Notes: generated from the sequence alone by a model not told the origin. A DNA stretch of 64,000 nt from JAABVY01 sp964627935 (GCA_964627935.1 CAZVLB010000013.1:87437-151436), one strand, 5' to 3'; positions 18,097 to 28,301 are shown, numbered from the stretch's first letter. Program-made: numbers and translations.

Positions 18097-19095
18097 ATGT
18101 TTTCTCGCAGAATTATTCCAATAGTGCTGGTGTTTGCAGTGCTGTTTTTATGCCCGGCGCTGTTCGCCGATTACAGCGAAATCCGTGAGCTGATCCGTCG
18201 GGGGGATCTGCGTGCGGCAGAACAAAATCTTGCGCAGGAATTGAATATCTCCCATGAGGACTGGGAACTGGCCTATCTGAAAGGGCTGATTCAGCCGGAT
18301 GGGCGTATCTCGATCAGCGAACTTGAGAAATCACTGCTGATGTGCGAGGATGACTGCGAGGACTTGATTTCGGCTTTGATCTCGGCCTATTATGCAGGCG
18401 GCGATTTTGTGCGTGTGTTGACCGTCTACGATAAGCACAAGGGCAAGCTGGATGACGATGAGAAATCATTCCGGGCCCGCTGGTTTGCGGCACTGGCGGC
18501 GATGCGCAACGGTGACCTGGAAACGGCTGAGGATATTGTCAAAAAAGCCGATGATGCGCCGGATCGCTATTCCCCTTATGCCGAGATACTGAGGGCCAAT
18601 ATTCAGATCATGCGTGGTAAGGACAAAGACGGCAACAAACGTCTGAACGAGGTCATATCATCATCGGGGCCGAGTTCATTTCTGGCTTTATACAGCCGCA
18701 CCTATCAGTATGCCAGCCAGGATGATATGGATCGGGCGCTGTCCGGATTTATGATGCTCAAGGAAACGCGCGAGGGGTTTATCGGATCGGATGATCTTTT
18801 GCGCCTGATGGAACCGCAGGAGGAGTCCTCATCGGACGGCAGTGCGGAACGGATTGTCGGCGTGACCTACACGATTCAGGTCGGCACCTATGGCGAGCGG
18901 GATGAATTCAATGAGATGTTCAGGCAACTCAAGAATGAGGGCTGGACCTGCCATGAGAGCAGCCGTTATGTGGATGGGCGCAAATACTGGGTGCTCTCGG
19001 TGGGATCATTTCCGACGGTGGAAAAGGCCCAGACCTCGAAACATATCCTGGAAAAGCGTTTCGGCGGATCGTATCGTGTGGTCATACTGGAATAG
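18097..19095 (+). CDS. Exported SPOR-domain protein
   Basis: 332 residues. A signal peptide lies at the N-terminus (PIVLVFAVLFLCPALFADYS), then a helical TPR-like middle (residues ~25-240). The C-terminal SPOR domain (about 252-332) has TYTIQVGTYGERDEFNEMF, SRYVDGRKYWVLSVGSFPTV and EKAQTSKHILEKRF. SPOR domains bind glycan strands lacking stem peptides and often mark septal proteins. It starts 6 bp after the TPR gene, so LapA-like, TPR and SPOR proteins form one operon that may link envelope synthesis to division. Confidence 0.88.
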   Translation: MFSRRIIPIVLVFAVLFLCPALFADYSEIRELIRRGDLRAAEQNLAQELNISHEDWELAYLKGLIQPDGRISISELEKSLLMCEDDCEDLISALISAYYAGGDFVRVLTVYDKHKGKLDDDEKSFRARWFAALAAMRNGDLETAEDIVKKADDAPDRYSPYAEILRANIQIMRGKDKDGNKRLNEVISSSGPSSFLALYSRTYQYASQDDMDRALSGFMMLKETREGFIGSDDLLRLMEPQEESSSDGSAERIVGVTYTIQVGTYGERDEFNEMFRQLKNEGWTCHESSRYVDGRKYWVLSVGSFPTVEKAQTSKHILEKRFGGSYRVVILE

Positions 19096-19120
19096 CGGGC
19101 CCGCAAAATCCGCAAAATTA

Positions 19121-19149
19121 TTGACTTGTAACCCCTAAACATGTAGCTT
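19121..19149 (+). promoter_or_regulatory. Promoter of the mutS-mutL-miaA operon
   Basis: TTGACT (19121-19126), 17 bp, TAGCTT (19144-19149). The leader to the ATG at 19232 is about 75 bases and contains a small hairpin (CCGG...CCGG near 19203-19218). Confidence 0.5.
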
Positions 19150-19231
19150 TTAATGGGTCGGTGTTTATTGTACATCGAAGCCTGATCAATCTTTTCCGCC
19201 GGATGGTTTTCCGGTTGCGGGGTATGATTTC

Positions 19232-21829
19232 ATGAGCAAGGACAAGCTGACACCATTGATGGAGCAGTATTACCGGATCAAAGAGGATTATCCGGACAAG
19301 ATACTGTTTTTCCGCATGGGCGATTTTTACGAGATGTTCGGCGAGGATGCCGAGGAGGCCGCGCCGATTCTCGAGATCGCGTTGACCTCCCGGGCTCATG
19401 GCAAGGCCGCGCCGAAAATACCGTTGGCGGGGATACCGTATCATGCGCTGGAAAAATATCTCGGACGTTTGATCGAAGCAGGCAAGAAAGTCGTGATCTG
19501 CGAGCAGACCGAGGATCCAAAGTTGGCAAAAGGGCTGGTCAAACGTGAGGTGGTTGAGGTGATCACCCCGGGAACATATATGTCCGGCAATGACAATGGC
19601 CATAAGCCGGTTTACCTGGCCGCGGCTGTTCGTAACGGCGAGGGATTCGGCCTGAGCTACCTGGAGCTTTCCACCGGAGAATTCTACCTGGACAGCGAAT
19701 CGGAAGAGGATATCATCGACCGGCTGAAAACGATCTCGCCCAAAGAGGTGGTCCTGGCCGAAGAGGATGAAAACCTGCAGTCGAAGATCAGGCTCTACCT
19801 GCCCGCAACCACGATCAGCAAAATCGAATCATGGAAGCTGGACAATCAAACAGCCTATCATAAAGTGCGCGAGCATTTCAAGGTAGACAGCCTGGAGGGG
19901 TTCGGGGTTGAGGAAGGCAGCGACGGCATCTCGGCCGCGGGCGGGATTCTTTACTACCTGGATGAAAACAAGCTGATCGATTTGAAGCATATCCGTTCTG
20001 TGAAAGTCCCGCATTTCGATGAAAACATGTTCCTGGATTCATCCACGATAGAGAATCTGGAGATATTTTCATCATCATCGGGCAAATCGCTTTTTTCGAT
20101 TCTAAATCGTACCCGTACAGCTATGGGCGCACGCAATCTTCGTCAGGCCCTGACCAGCCCGTTTCGCAATCTGGAAAAAATCAGAAGCCGTCAGGATAAC
20201 ATAGCCGCCTTAATCGAGGACAGGCCGTGTCTGAACGAGCTCAACGATCTGCTCAAATCGATTTCCGATATTGAAAGAATCGCCGGTAAACTGGGACGTT
20301 TCAAGGCCGGGCCACGTGATCTCCATGCCCTGCGTGTGTCTCTCGAAAAGACAGTCGAGGTGACGGAAAAAGCAGGCGATCTGAATCTTGCAGATAATGC
20401 GCTCAATCATGACGACAGAAGTCAAATCGAAAAGACCGCCGAGCTAATCAAGAGCGCAATTGTCGATGACCCGCCCATGCATTTTGGCGAGGGAGGAATT
20501 ATAAAGCCGGGCTATGATCGGACGCTGGATGATCTTAAGGCTTCGATTTCCGAGTCGCAGAAATGGATCGCCTCGCTTCAGGCTGTGGAAAAGAAAAACA
20601 CCGGCATACCATCATTAAAAGTAGGCTTCAACAAAGTTTTTGGATACTACATAGAGGTTACACGGTCTCATCTGGACAAGGTCCCGGAAAATTATATACG
20701 CAAGCAGACACTGGTTTCGGCGGAAAGATTTATCACCCAGGAGCTGAAAGAGAAAGAGGAGATAATTTTATCTGCCGAGGAGAAGATCAACCGCCAGGAG
20801 GAACATCTTTTCCTGCAACTGCGCGAACTTCTTTCGGAGAGAATCGAGCTATTGCAAAAGGCGGCTACATATATTGCTGAAATTGATCTGTTCTGCGCGC
20901 TGGCGGCCTGCGCGATAAGTTATAACTATAGCCGTCCCGAACTCGAGGAATCGAGCAGGATCAGCATCAAAAACGGCCGTCATCCGGTTATAGAGCAGAT
21001 CCTGCCCTCAGGCAAATTCGTACCCAATGATACCGAAATCGATGCCAAAAAGGATCAGATTCATATCATTACTGGTCCCAATATGGCCGGAAAATCGACA
21101 TATCTTCGGCAGGTCGGACAGCTTGTGCTGATGGCGCAGATCGGGTCATATATACCGGTTGAGCAGGCCCGGATCGGGCTGGTGGATCGGATCTTTACCC
21201 GCGTGGGCGCGACCGACAAGATCACACTGGGGCAGTCGACATTCCTGGTGGAGATGAATGAGAGCGCCAATATTTTGCATAACTGCACAGATAAAAGCTT
21301 GATTCTTCTGGATGAAATCGGACGCGGCACCTCTACCTACGATGGCCTTTCGATCGCCTGGGCGGTAAGCGAATACCTGCATGAAACAAAGGGCAAACAG
21401 GCCAAGACATTATTTGCCACACATTATCATGAACTGACCCGTCTGGCGCAGAGATTCAAACGGATCAGGAATTTCCAGGTGGCGGTCAGGGAATGGCAGG
21501 AGCAGATTATCTTTATCAGGAAGATTATCCCGGGCGGATGTGACGACAGCTATGGGATTTTTGTGGCGCAACTGGCGGGTGTGCCGCGCGAGGTTACCGA
21601 TCGCGCAAGAGTTATTTTGCGCGGCCTGGAAGAGGGCAAGTTTATATCTGATACAAAAAGTGATGAATCAGATCAGGAGACATTGTTCAGGCATAAGTAC
21701 GGCAATGCCAACAGCGCCCACAAGCGTGTCATAGATAAGCTGAAAGCGCTCGATCCGGAGCAGACCACGCCGCTTCAGGCCCTGAATTATCTGACCGGAT
21801 TAAAAGAAATGTTAGGAGATGACGATTGA
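19232..21829 (+). CDS. mutS: DNA mismatch repair protein MutS
   Basis: 865 residues, normal for MutS. The mismatch-reading loop FRMGDFYEMFGEDA (F-x-E) is at residues ~28-42. The Walker A is GPNMAGKSTYLRQ at ~615-627, followed by LVDRIFTRVGATDKITLGQS and the Walker B LILLDEIGRGTSTYDGLS. The C-terminal helix-turn-helix (AQLAGVPREVTDRARVILR) and dimerisation tail are present. It recognises mismatches and loops and recruits MutL. The stop overlaps the mutL TTG start by four bases. Confidence 0.98.
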   Translation: MSKDKLTPLMEQYYRIKEDYPDKILFFRMGDFYEMFGEDAEEAAPILEIALTSRAHGKAAPKIPLAGIPYHALEKYLGRLIEAGKKVVICEQTEDPKLAKGLVKREVVEVITPGTYMSGNDNGHKPVYLAAAVRNGEGFGLSYLELSTGEFYLDSESEEDIIDRLKTISPKEVVLAEEDENLQSKIRLYLPATTISKIESWKLDNQTAYHKVREHFKVDSLEGFGVEEGSDGISAAGGILYYLDENKLIDLKHIRSVKVPHFDENMFLDSSTIENLEIFSSSSGKSLFSILNRTRTAMGARNLRQALTSPFRNLEKIRSRQDNIAALIEDRPCLNELNDLLKSISDIERIAGKLGRFKAGPRDLHALRVSLEKTVEVTEKAGDLNLADNALNHDDRSQIEKTAELIKSAIVDDPPMHFGEGGIIKPGYDRTLDDLKASISESQKWIASLQAVEKKNTGIPSLKVGFNKVFGYYIEVTRSHLDKVPENYIRKQTLVSAERFITQELKEKEEIILSAEEKINRQEEHLFLQLRELLSERIELLQKAATYIAEIDLFCALAACAISYNYSRPELEESSRISIKNGRHPVIEQILPSGKFVPNDTEIDAKKDQIHIITGPNMAGKSTYLRQVGQLVLMAQIGSYIPVEQARIGLVDRIFTRVGATDKITLGQSTFLVEMNESANILHNCTDKSLILLDEIGRGTSTYDGLSIAWAVSEYLHETKGKQAKTLFATHYHELTRLAQRFKRIRNFQVAVREWQEQIIFIRKIIPGGCDDSYGIFVAQLAGVPREVTDRARVILRGLEEGKFISDTKSDESDQETLFRHKYGNANSAHKRVIDKLKALDPEQTTPLQALNYLTGLKEMLGDDD

Positions 21830-23667
21830 GGCAGCTTGCGATTCTCCCCGAGAACCTGATCAATAAAATTGCCGCCGGCGAGGTGGTGGAACGTCCCGCC
21901 TCGGTGGTCAAGGAACTGGTCGAGAATTCAATCGATGCCGGCGCGGATCATATTCATGTGGAGATCGAAAAAGGGGGAATGAAGCTGATCAAGGTCAGCG
22001 ATAACGGCAGTGGAATAGAAAAAAGTCTCTTGCCGATCGCCCTGAAACGTCACGCCACCTCCAAACTGGGATCACTGGAGGAGCTGGAATCGATAGCCAG
22101 TCTTGGATTCCGGGGCGAGGCGCTGCCCTCGATAGCCTCGGTATCGTTATTTGAGATTACATCCAAGACCGAGCAACAGGTTTCCGGCTACAAAATCAGG
22201 CTGGAGGGGGGCAAGGTTGTGGCCGAATCGGACTCGGGTGCGCCGGACGGCACATTGATTGAGGTTCGAGAACTTTTCTTTAATACCCCGGCGCGCAGGA
22301 AATTTATGAAAACACAGGTGACCGAGACCCGTCATGTCATAGATACAATCAACGGCCTGGCGCTGGCCTATCCGGCGATTGGTTTTGAGCTTGTTTCGGA
22401 AGGGCGTGAGCTTTTTTCATATTCCAGGGCATCGGATTACAGTCAACGGGTTCGGGATGTGTTGGGGATGAGCGATTTCAAGAACATGGTCGAATTTTCC
22501 GAGGAGGCGGAGGGACTGAGGTTGTTCGGTTTCACGGTCAAGCCGGAGTATGCGCGCAAGAATCGTGCGATGGTCTATTTTATTGTTAATGGACGCAGGA
22601 TACAGTCGTCGCTTATGTATTCCGCCTTGCGCAACGGCTATGGCGAGTTTTTGATCAAGGGCCGTTATCCGCAGGCGGTGATTTATATCTACATGGATCC
22701 GTCGGCATTGGATGTCAATGTCAGCCCGACCAAAAGCGAGGTTCGTTTTTCCAATGAACGAATGATCTACGGCTCCCTGATGAATTCGGTACGCAAGGCC
22801 CTGAGCCGTGATGATATAATTCCCCGCGGCGAAGAGGGGCAGGAGATCCATGGGCGGTTTCCGCAGACTTCCGCCAGGTCGGCGGATGCAAATTATCGTG
22901 AGAAGATTCGAGATGCGGCCGAACAGTTTTTTGCGGCGCAGGCCTCGCGGGATGATCAATCGCAGACATCGCTGGAAATCCGTCCGGCAATAAAAACAGC
23001 GACACTGGAAGAGATAAATCCGCTTGAAATCAGAAGGCAGCCGGAGACAGAAGTTCGTGTTGAGCAGAGACCAGTTCCGGAGAAACGGGTGCTGGGATCA
23101 TCGCCTTATAAAGTCGAACAGTTTGCGGATATGTTTATAGTGGCCTTTTCGCGCGATCAGGTGATGATAATCGATCAGCATGCCGCTCATGAACGGATCC
23201 TTTATGAACGGGCGCTTAAATCATTTCAGGAGCAGAAATTAACTTCCCAGAAACTGTTGCTTCCGATTAATATCGAGATGGAGCCCTCGATGATTGCGGC
23301 GGCCGAGCAATATTTTGATTTGCTGGATTCGCTGGGCTTCGAGCTGGAAAGATTCGGTCCGAGGGCATTGGCGGTCTATGGTATTCCGGCTGTGACAGGG
23401 GGCAAAAATCCCGAGGGCCTGATCAAGGACCTGCTTTCTGATCTCATTGAATACGGTTCCGAATCGGAGGACAGGTTCAAGCTGGCGGCGCAAATGTTTG
23501 CCTGCCGGGCGGCGATCAAGGCCGGGGATCGTCTGGGTGAGGATATGATGAGGGGTCTGGTCAGGGAGCTTTATAATGCCGAGAACCCGTATATATGTCC
23601 CCACGGCCGTCCCACAATCATCCGTCACACTGTCGAGAGTTTAAGGCAGAAGTTTGGAAGGTCATAA
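21826..23667 (+). CDS. mutL: DNA mismatch repair protein MutL with endonuclease site
   Basis: 613 residues from TTG at 21826, overlapping the mutS stop (TTGA), with AGGAGA upstream. GHKL ATPase motifs are ENSIDAGADHIHVEI, SDNGSGIEKS and ASLGFRGEALPSIASVS. The C-terminal domain has DQHAAHERILYE from residue 450, matching DQHA(X)2E(X)4E, the metal-dependent endonuclease signature of MutL from species without MutH, plus ACRAAIKAGD and CPHGRPTIIRH. It should therefore nick the strand itself during repair. No mutH was seen in the window. Confidence 0.98.
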   Translation: MRQLAILPENLINKIAAGEVVERPASVVKELVENSIDAGADHIHVEIEKGGMKLIKVSDNGSGIEKSLLPIALKRHATSKLGSLEELESIASLGFRGEALPSIASVSLFEITSKTEQQVSGYKIRLEGGKVVAESDSGAPDGTLIEVRELFFNTPARRKFMKTQVTETRHVIDTINGLALAYPAIGFELVSEGRELFSYSRASDYSQRVRDVLGMSDFKNMVEFSEEAEGLRLFGFTVKPEYARKNRAMVYFIVNGRRIQSSLMYSALRNGYGEFLIKGRYPQAVIYIYMDPSALDVNVSPTKSEVRFSNERMIYGSLMNSVRKALSRDDIIPRGEEGQEIHGRFPQTSARSADANYREKIRDAAEQFFAAQASRDDQSQTSLEIRPAIKTATLEEINPLEIRRQPETEVRVEQRPVPEKRVLGSSPYKVEQFADMFIVAFSRDQVMIIDQHAAHERILYERALKSFQEQKLTSQKLLLPINIEMEPSMIAAAEQYFDLLDSLGFELERFGPRALAVYGIPAVTGGKNPEGLIKDLLSDLIEYGSESEDRFKLAAQMFACRAAIKAGDRLGEDMMRGLVRELYNAENPYICPHGRPTIIRHTVESLRQKFGRS

Positions 23668-24583
23668 GGGTCATAAGGTGCTGGGGATAGTAGGTCCCAC
23701 GGGAGTGGGCAAGACCGGCATTGCAATCAAGGTATGTAAACAGCTTGGGGGTGAGATAGTATCCTGCGACTCACGTCAGATATATCGGGGACTGGATATC
23801 GGCACGGCCAAGCCGACTGAAGAGGAAAAATCCCGGGTAAAGCATCATCTGATAGATATAATCGAAATCGGGGAACAGTTTTCGGCCAATGAGTATCGTC
23901 AGATGGCTCTTGAGGTTATCGACAATCTTTTCAAGAACGGTATTAAGCCGGTGGTGGTTGGCGGTACGGGCCTGTATTACAGGGCATTGACTGAGGGCTT
24001 TTTTGAGATTCCAGAAAATGATCCGGAGTATCGCAACAGGCTGGAACTTGAAGCGGAAGAAAAGGGCAATGAGTGTTTGTGGGATAAACTAAATCAGATC
24101 GATCCGCAATCTGCGCAGAAAATTTCAAAATCCGATAGGTTCAGAATTATCAGGGCCCTGGAGATATTTCATCTGACCGGCAGAAAAAAATCCGAGCTGT
24201 CTGCCAGCGGAGAATACCCACAGCCTACTTATAATTATATAACAATTGGACTTAACCTTAAACGGAAACATCTTTACAAACGTATTAACAAAAGAGTAGA
24301 GGAAATGTTTGATGAGGGCTGGATCGAGGAAACCCGCCAATTAATTTCATCCTCGCGGCTGAATTCGAGAAACATTAGCAAGTTAATGGGGTATAATACC
24401 TTATATTACTATTTGAGAGGAGAGCTTGAGATTGGTGAGGCGTTTGAGAAAATCAAGCAGGCACATCGCAATTATGCCAAACGTCAGCTGACATGGTTTA
24501 AAAGGGTCAAGGGAATACGCTGGATATCATCGGATGATCCCCGGGCTGTTGAGAAAATAGTGGAACTGTTTAAAGAGCAGTAA
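23654..24583 (+). CDS. miaA: tRNA dimethylallyltransferase
   Basis: 309 residues. P-loop GPTGVGKTGIAI, then SCDSRQIYRGLDIGTAKPT, VVVGGTGLYYRALTEGF and KRQLTWFKR near the end are all diagnostic. The enzyme adds dimethylallyl to A37 of tRNAs reading UNN codons, using the product of the isoprenoid pathway. TTG at 23654 overlaps mutL by 14 bases; GTG at 23678 is an alternative start that still keeps the P-loop complete. The direct repeat GGTCATAAGGGTCATAAG spans both. miaA next to mutL is a common arrangement. Confidence 0.96.
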   Translation: MEGHKGHKVLGIVGPTGVGKTGIAIKVCKQLGGEIVSCDSRQIYRGLDIGTAKPTEEEKSRVKHHLIDIIEIGEQFSANEYRQMALEVIDNLFKNGIKPVVVGGTGLYYRALTEGFFEIPENDPEYRNRLELEAEEKGNECLWDKLNQIDPQSAQKISKSDRFRIIRALEIFHLTGRKKSELSASGEYPQPTYNYITIGLNLKRKHLYKRINKRVEEMFDEGWIEETRQLISSSRLNSRNISKLMGYNTLYYYLRGELEIGEAFEKIKQAHRNYAKRQLTWFKRVKGIRWISSDDPRAVEKIVELFKEQ

Positions 24584-24650
24584 GTTATCTTCAGAAAATG
24601 CCGATTAATATAGAGAATAATAGTATTATAATAATGATTATAAAAATATC

Positions 24651-24682
24651 TTGACAAAGTATCAGAACACTTTTTTCATTAT
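24651..24682 (+). promoter_or_regulatory. Weak promoter candidate before the LysM transglycosylase
   Basis: TTGACA (24651-24656) is perfect, but the best -10 (CATTAT, 24677-24682) is 20 bp away. The surrounding 24600-24700 stretch is strongly A+T-rich, as expected of a promoter region. Confidence 0.3.
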
Positions 24683-24723
24683 GTTGTCAATCAACAGGTT
24701 GCTCATACATGAAGGGTAAGTAA

Positions 24724-27189
24724 ATGAGAACATCATTGATCATTCTAATAGTGGCCGCATTCCTGGCCCTGGCATCATGCTCGAGCCAGGTGCGTAACGG
24801 TGAGATTCAGCAGGCCGACAATCCCCCGCAAAGCGAGAACTCGCAACAGTCATCCGATCAACAGCAGGACTATCAAGTAGCCGATAATCCGGCCCAGGAT
24901 TCAGATCAGGAGGCGATTACCTCGGAGATTGCCTCGGAGCCGGAACCGACTGGCCTTACCGATGAAGAGGTTATCTATAAATTCAGTGTGGCGGAAGAAT
25001 ATTATGCTTTCGGTGTTGCCGCCAATCTGCGCAAGGACTGGAACGAAGCGCAGTATTATTTCGAGAAGGCGATTGAGGAATTGACCACGCTTGAATTCGA
25101 TTTCGATTCGACTGATTCTGAAAACGTGATCCTCGAGCACAGCTATCGTCGCTTGATGAATGAGATTACCTCGGATTACAAGTTGACACTGTTTAATTTA
25201 AATATTCTCGATGAGGAGGCTTCGCCTTTCGCGCTTGATGAGAAATTCCGTCAGCTGGACAGCCTGTCGGGTTTTGCCGGTGATACAATTGTTACCCGCG
25301 AGGTTATCGCGCAGCAGGTCACTTATGATATGCCGATCACGATCAATGATAAGGTTACCAAGTGGATAATATATTTCCAGACCTCGGCGCGCAAGAATAT
25401 GGAGCTGTGGCTGGCCCGGTCGGGTATGTATATACCCTTGATGGAAAAGATCCTGGAAGAAGAGGGCGTGCCTCATGACCTGGTCTATCTGCCGATTATC
25501 GAAAGCGGGTTTTCATCGCGGGCTTATTCTCGAGTGGCCGCGGTTGGTTTCTGGCAATTTATGTCTTATACGGCCCGTCAATGGGGCCTGAAGATAGACT
25601 GGTGGTATGATGAGCGCCGTGATTTTGAGAAAGCCACTCGAGCCGCCGCCAAGTATCTGAAGTATCTCTACGGAGAGTTCAATGACTGGCGGCTGGCCCT
25701 GACCGCTTATAACGGCGGGCCCGGCAATGTCAACAAGATGATAAGATATAACAAGGGCAAGGATTACTGGGACTGGCGTATCCGTAATCGCGAGATGGGC
25801 AATTTTGTGTCCAAGTATATGGCCGCCACGATTATCGCCAAAGAGCCGTTGAAATATGGTTTCGATGTCGAATACGGCCAGCCCCTGAAATGGGAAGTGG
25901 TCACAATTGACCGGGCTGTTTATCTGAAAGATATAGCCAATGCCACCGGAGTTAGTGTCAAAAAGATCAAAGAACTGAATCCGGCCATACTGCGTGATTA
26001 CACTCCGCCCAATATGAAAAAATTCAAGCTCAGGCTTCCGGTGGGAACCTCCAGCAGGTTCTTCGCCGATTTCGGCAAGATGGAGAGCCCGGAAGAGACC
26101 AGCTTTGTGCGTCACAGGATCAGCAGGGGTGAGACTGTTTCCACGATCGCCCGGCGCTATGGTGTGTCACAGCAGGCGATTATACAGTTCAACAACCTCA
26201 GGCGCCCGTATAGAATTATAGCCGGCAAGACAATAGTAATCCCGGTGCCGATAGGCGGATCGTATGCATCCAGCAGCGGTAGTTATGAGCTGACCGGAAA
26301 CCATTATATCGTCAGGCGGGGCGACAATCTTTCCAAGATCGCCCGGGCATTCCGGACCACGCCTGAGGCGATAGCGCAGTTGAATAATCTGCATTCAAAA
26401 CATCAGATAAGCGTGGGCCAGAAGCTGAATATTCCCGGTAAGTCTACGAGTCAGCCGTACACAGGCCAGTATTTCTCATATCGGATCAGAAAGGGCGACA
26501 CGCTGTCAAAACTGGCTCATCGTTATGGCACATCGGTCGGCAAGATCTGTAGTTTCAATGGAATCTCGCGCTGGACAACGCTTTATATCGGCCAGGAGCT
26601 TAAGATTCCGGGCAGTGCGCCAAGCAGCACATATGCCTCAACGGGTTTATCCGGTTCAGCGAGCTCAAGTGGTGATTATTTTATTCACACGGTCACAAGG
26701 GGCCAGAACCTGACATATCTGGCCAAAAAATACAATACATCAGTTAACGCTATATGCGGTATGAACGGTATATCCAAGTGGAGCACATTATCCATCGGGC
26801 AGAAGCTCAAAATACCGGGAAAATACACAGTTGCTGATGTGCCTTCGCATACCGGCAGTAAGGCTGAATACGTGAATCACAGGGTAAGAAGCGGCGAGAC
26901 GCTTTCCCTGATAGCCGGAAAATACAGGACATCCGTCAATGATATATGCACCACAAACGGGATTTCGAAACATAGCACGATCTATGTCGGACAGGTTCTG
27001 CGGGTTCCGCTCGGCGGCGGAGCTGTAACGAATAATGATTATGTTATTTATGTGGTTAGAAGGGGGGACACATTATGGGATATAGCCCGCACGTTCGACA
27101 CCTCCACGCATGAGATCATCAGGCTCAACAACCATGTAAATCCGCGTAATCTGAGGGTTGGCGATAAGCTTAAAATCAGGGTAAATTGA
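24724..27189 (+). CDS. mltD: LysM-rich lytic murein transglycosylase lipoprotein (MltD type)
   Basis: 821 residues. Lipoprotein signal with lipobox LASC (Cys19), then a Gln/Ser-rich linker. The SLT domain has VYLPIIESGFSSRAYS with catalytic E260, AAVGFWQFMSYTARQWGL, and ALTAYNGGPGNVNKMI. A degenerate LysM-like segment (~395-440) is followed by six clear LysM units from ~460 to the end (YIVRRGDNLSKIARAF, YRIRKGDTLSKLAHRYGTS, VYVVRRGDTLWDIARTF-like). MltD of E. coli has two LysM, so six is a long form. It cleaves glycan strands to 1,6-anhydromuropeptides, anchored at the outer membrane. sppA follows after 1 bp. Confidence 0.93.
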   Translation: MRTSLIILIVAAFLALASCSSQVRNGEIQQADNPPQSENSQQSSDQQQDYQVADNPAQDSDQEAITSEIASEPEPTGLTDEEVIYKFSVAEEYYAFGVAANLRKDWNEAQYYFEKAIEELTTLEFDFDSTDSENVILEHSYRRLMNEITSDYKLTLFNLNILDEEASPFALDEKFRQLDSLSGFAGDTIVTREVIAQQVTYDMPITINDKVTKWIIYFQTSARKNMELWLARSGMYIPLMEKILEEEGVPHDLVYLPIIESGFSSRAYSRVAAVGFWQFMSYTARQWGLKIDWWYDERRDFEKATRAAAKYLKYLYGEFNDWRLALTAYNGGPGNVNKMIRYNKGKDYWDWRIRNREMGNFVSKYMAATIIAKEPLKYGFDVEYGQPLKWEVVTIDRAVYLKDIANATGVSVKKIKELNPAILRDYTPPNMKKFKLRLPVGTSSRFFADFGKMESPEETSFVRHRISRGETVSTIARRYGVSQQAIIQFNNLRRPYRIIAGKTIVIPVPIGGSYASSSGSYELTGNHYIVRRGDNLSKIARAFRTTPEAIAQLNNLHSKHQISVGQKLNIPGKSTSQPYTGQYFSYRIRKGDTLSKLAHRYGTSVGKICSFNGISRWTTLYIGQELKIPGSAPSSTYASTGLSGSASSSGDYFIHTVTRGQNLTYLAKKYNTSVNAICGMNGISKWSTLSIGQKLKIPGKYTVADVPSHTGSKAEYVNHRVRSGETLSLIAGKYRTSVNDICTTNGISKHSTIYVGQVLRVPLGGGAVTNNDYVIYVVRRGDTLWDIARTFDTSTHEIIRLNNHVNPRNLRVGDKLKIRVN

Positions 27190-27190
27190 T

Positions 27191-28078
27191 TTGGCCGGAC
27201 GTCGTAATTTAGTACTGGGAATACTGGTGGGGGGATTTATTTTCCTGTTCCTGCTGTTTTTCGTGATTGGCATTGTGAGCATGATGGGTCGCGAGGATGG
27301 CTGGAGCGGATTTGGCGACAAGCTGGCTATTGTTGAGATAGAAGGCACGATCCTTGAATCGGAGCAGGCTGTCAGCAATCTGCGTGAATATGCTGACAAC
27401 AGTTCGGTCAAGGGCATTCTCGTGAGGATTAATTCTCCCGGCGGCGTGGTAGCGCCCTCGCAGGAGATTTATGATGAGATATTGCGAATCAGGGATGATG
27501 GGTTGCCGGTAGTGGTTTCGATGGGTTCTGTGGCGGCCTCGGGCGGTTATTATATAGCCTGTGCCGGGGATCGTGTTTTCGCTAATCCGGGAACTCTCAC
27601 CGGTTCTATCGGTGTAATATTGCAGTACCCTGTGGTTAAAGAACTTATGGATAAGATCGGAATACAGTATCAGACTATCAAGACCGGCAGGGTCAAGGAT
27701 GTCGGCTCTCCCTTCCGCGAACCGGATCAGGCGGATATCGAGATGCTGAGCGCGGCTATGGAAGATGTTCACGCGCAGTTCGTGAATGTAGTTGCGGAGC
27801 GTCGGGAACTGGATCCGGACAGTGTCAGGACTCTGGCCGACGGTTCGATATTTACCGGACGCCAGGCAATGGAACTGGGGCTTGTGGATGAGCTGGGGAG
27901 CTATGAGGATGCGCTCGAGTACCTGGCCGATATCGCCGATCTGGATGGTGATTTCTCGAGACTTAAACCGAGAGAGCGCAGTGAATTAACGATTTTTGAC
28001 CTGCTGGGTGAGGCGGCCCTGGATTATCTGGATGAAATCCGGACCGGTGGGCCCCAGCTGATGTACCTGTACAGGTGA
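27191..28078 (+). CDS. sppA: Signal peptide peptidase SppA, short form
   Basis: 295 residues from TTG at 27191. One N-terminal membrane segment (GILVGGFIFLFLLFFVIGIV). Catalytic Ser117 lies in GSVAASGGYYIACAG and Lys169 in TGRVKDVGSPFREP. The 52-residue spacing equals that of the Bacillus-type Ser-Lys dyad. It degrades leftover signal peptides in the membrane. The short single-domain form is typical outside enterobacteria. It is coupled to the transglycosylase upstream and precedes the zinc-ribbon gene by 4 bp. Confidence 0.95.
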   Translation: MAGRRNLVLGILVGGFIFLFLLFFVIGIVSMMGREDGWSGFGDKLAIVEIEGTILESEQAVSNLREYADNSSVKGILVRINSPGGVVAPSQEIYDEILRIRDDGLPVVVSMGSVAASGGYYIACAGDRVFANPGTLTGSIGVILQYPVVKELMDKIGIQYQTIKTGRVKDVGSPFREPDQADIEMLSAAMEDVHAQFVNVVAERRELDPDSVRTLADGSIFTGRQAMELGLVDELGSYEDALEYLADIADLDGDFSRLKPRERSELTIFDLLGEAALDYLDEIRTGGPQLMYLYR

Positions 28079-28082
28079 TGAA

Positions 28083-28301
28083 ATGCCTTTGTATGAATAT
28101 AAATGCAGTCGATGCGGTAAGGAATTTGAGGAGTTGATCAGAACGGCCGATCAGAGTGTGGTATGTCCCGCTTGCGGATCGGAAGATTGCCCCAAGCAGT
28201 TTTCGGTTTTCGGATTTTCAGCAGGAAACGGCTTCGTGTCATCGGGCTCATCATGTTCCTGCAGTGGCTGCAGTTCCCATAATTGTAGTGGTTGCAAATA
28301 A
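28083..28301 (+). CDS. FmdB-type zinc ribbon protein
   Basis: 72 residues starting MPLYEYKCSRCGKEFEELI with a second CPACGS knuckle, the four-cysteine zinc ribbon of the FmdB (CxxC_CxxC_SSSS) family. The tail is Ser/Gly/Cys-rich (SSCSCSGCSSHNCSGCK), adding further cysteines that may bind metal. Function is unknown across the family, though regulatory roles have been suggested. A GATG-type overlap region and short spacing place it in the operon with sppA. Confidence 0.85.
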   Translation: MPLYEYKCSRCGKEFEELIRTADQSVVCPACGSEDCPKQFSVFGFSAGNGFVSSGSSCSCSGCSSHNCSGCK

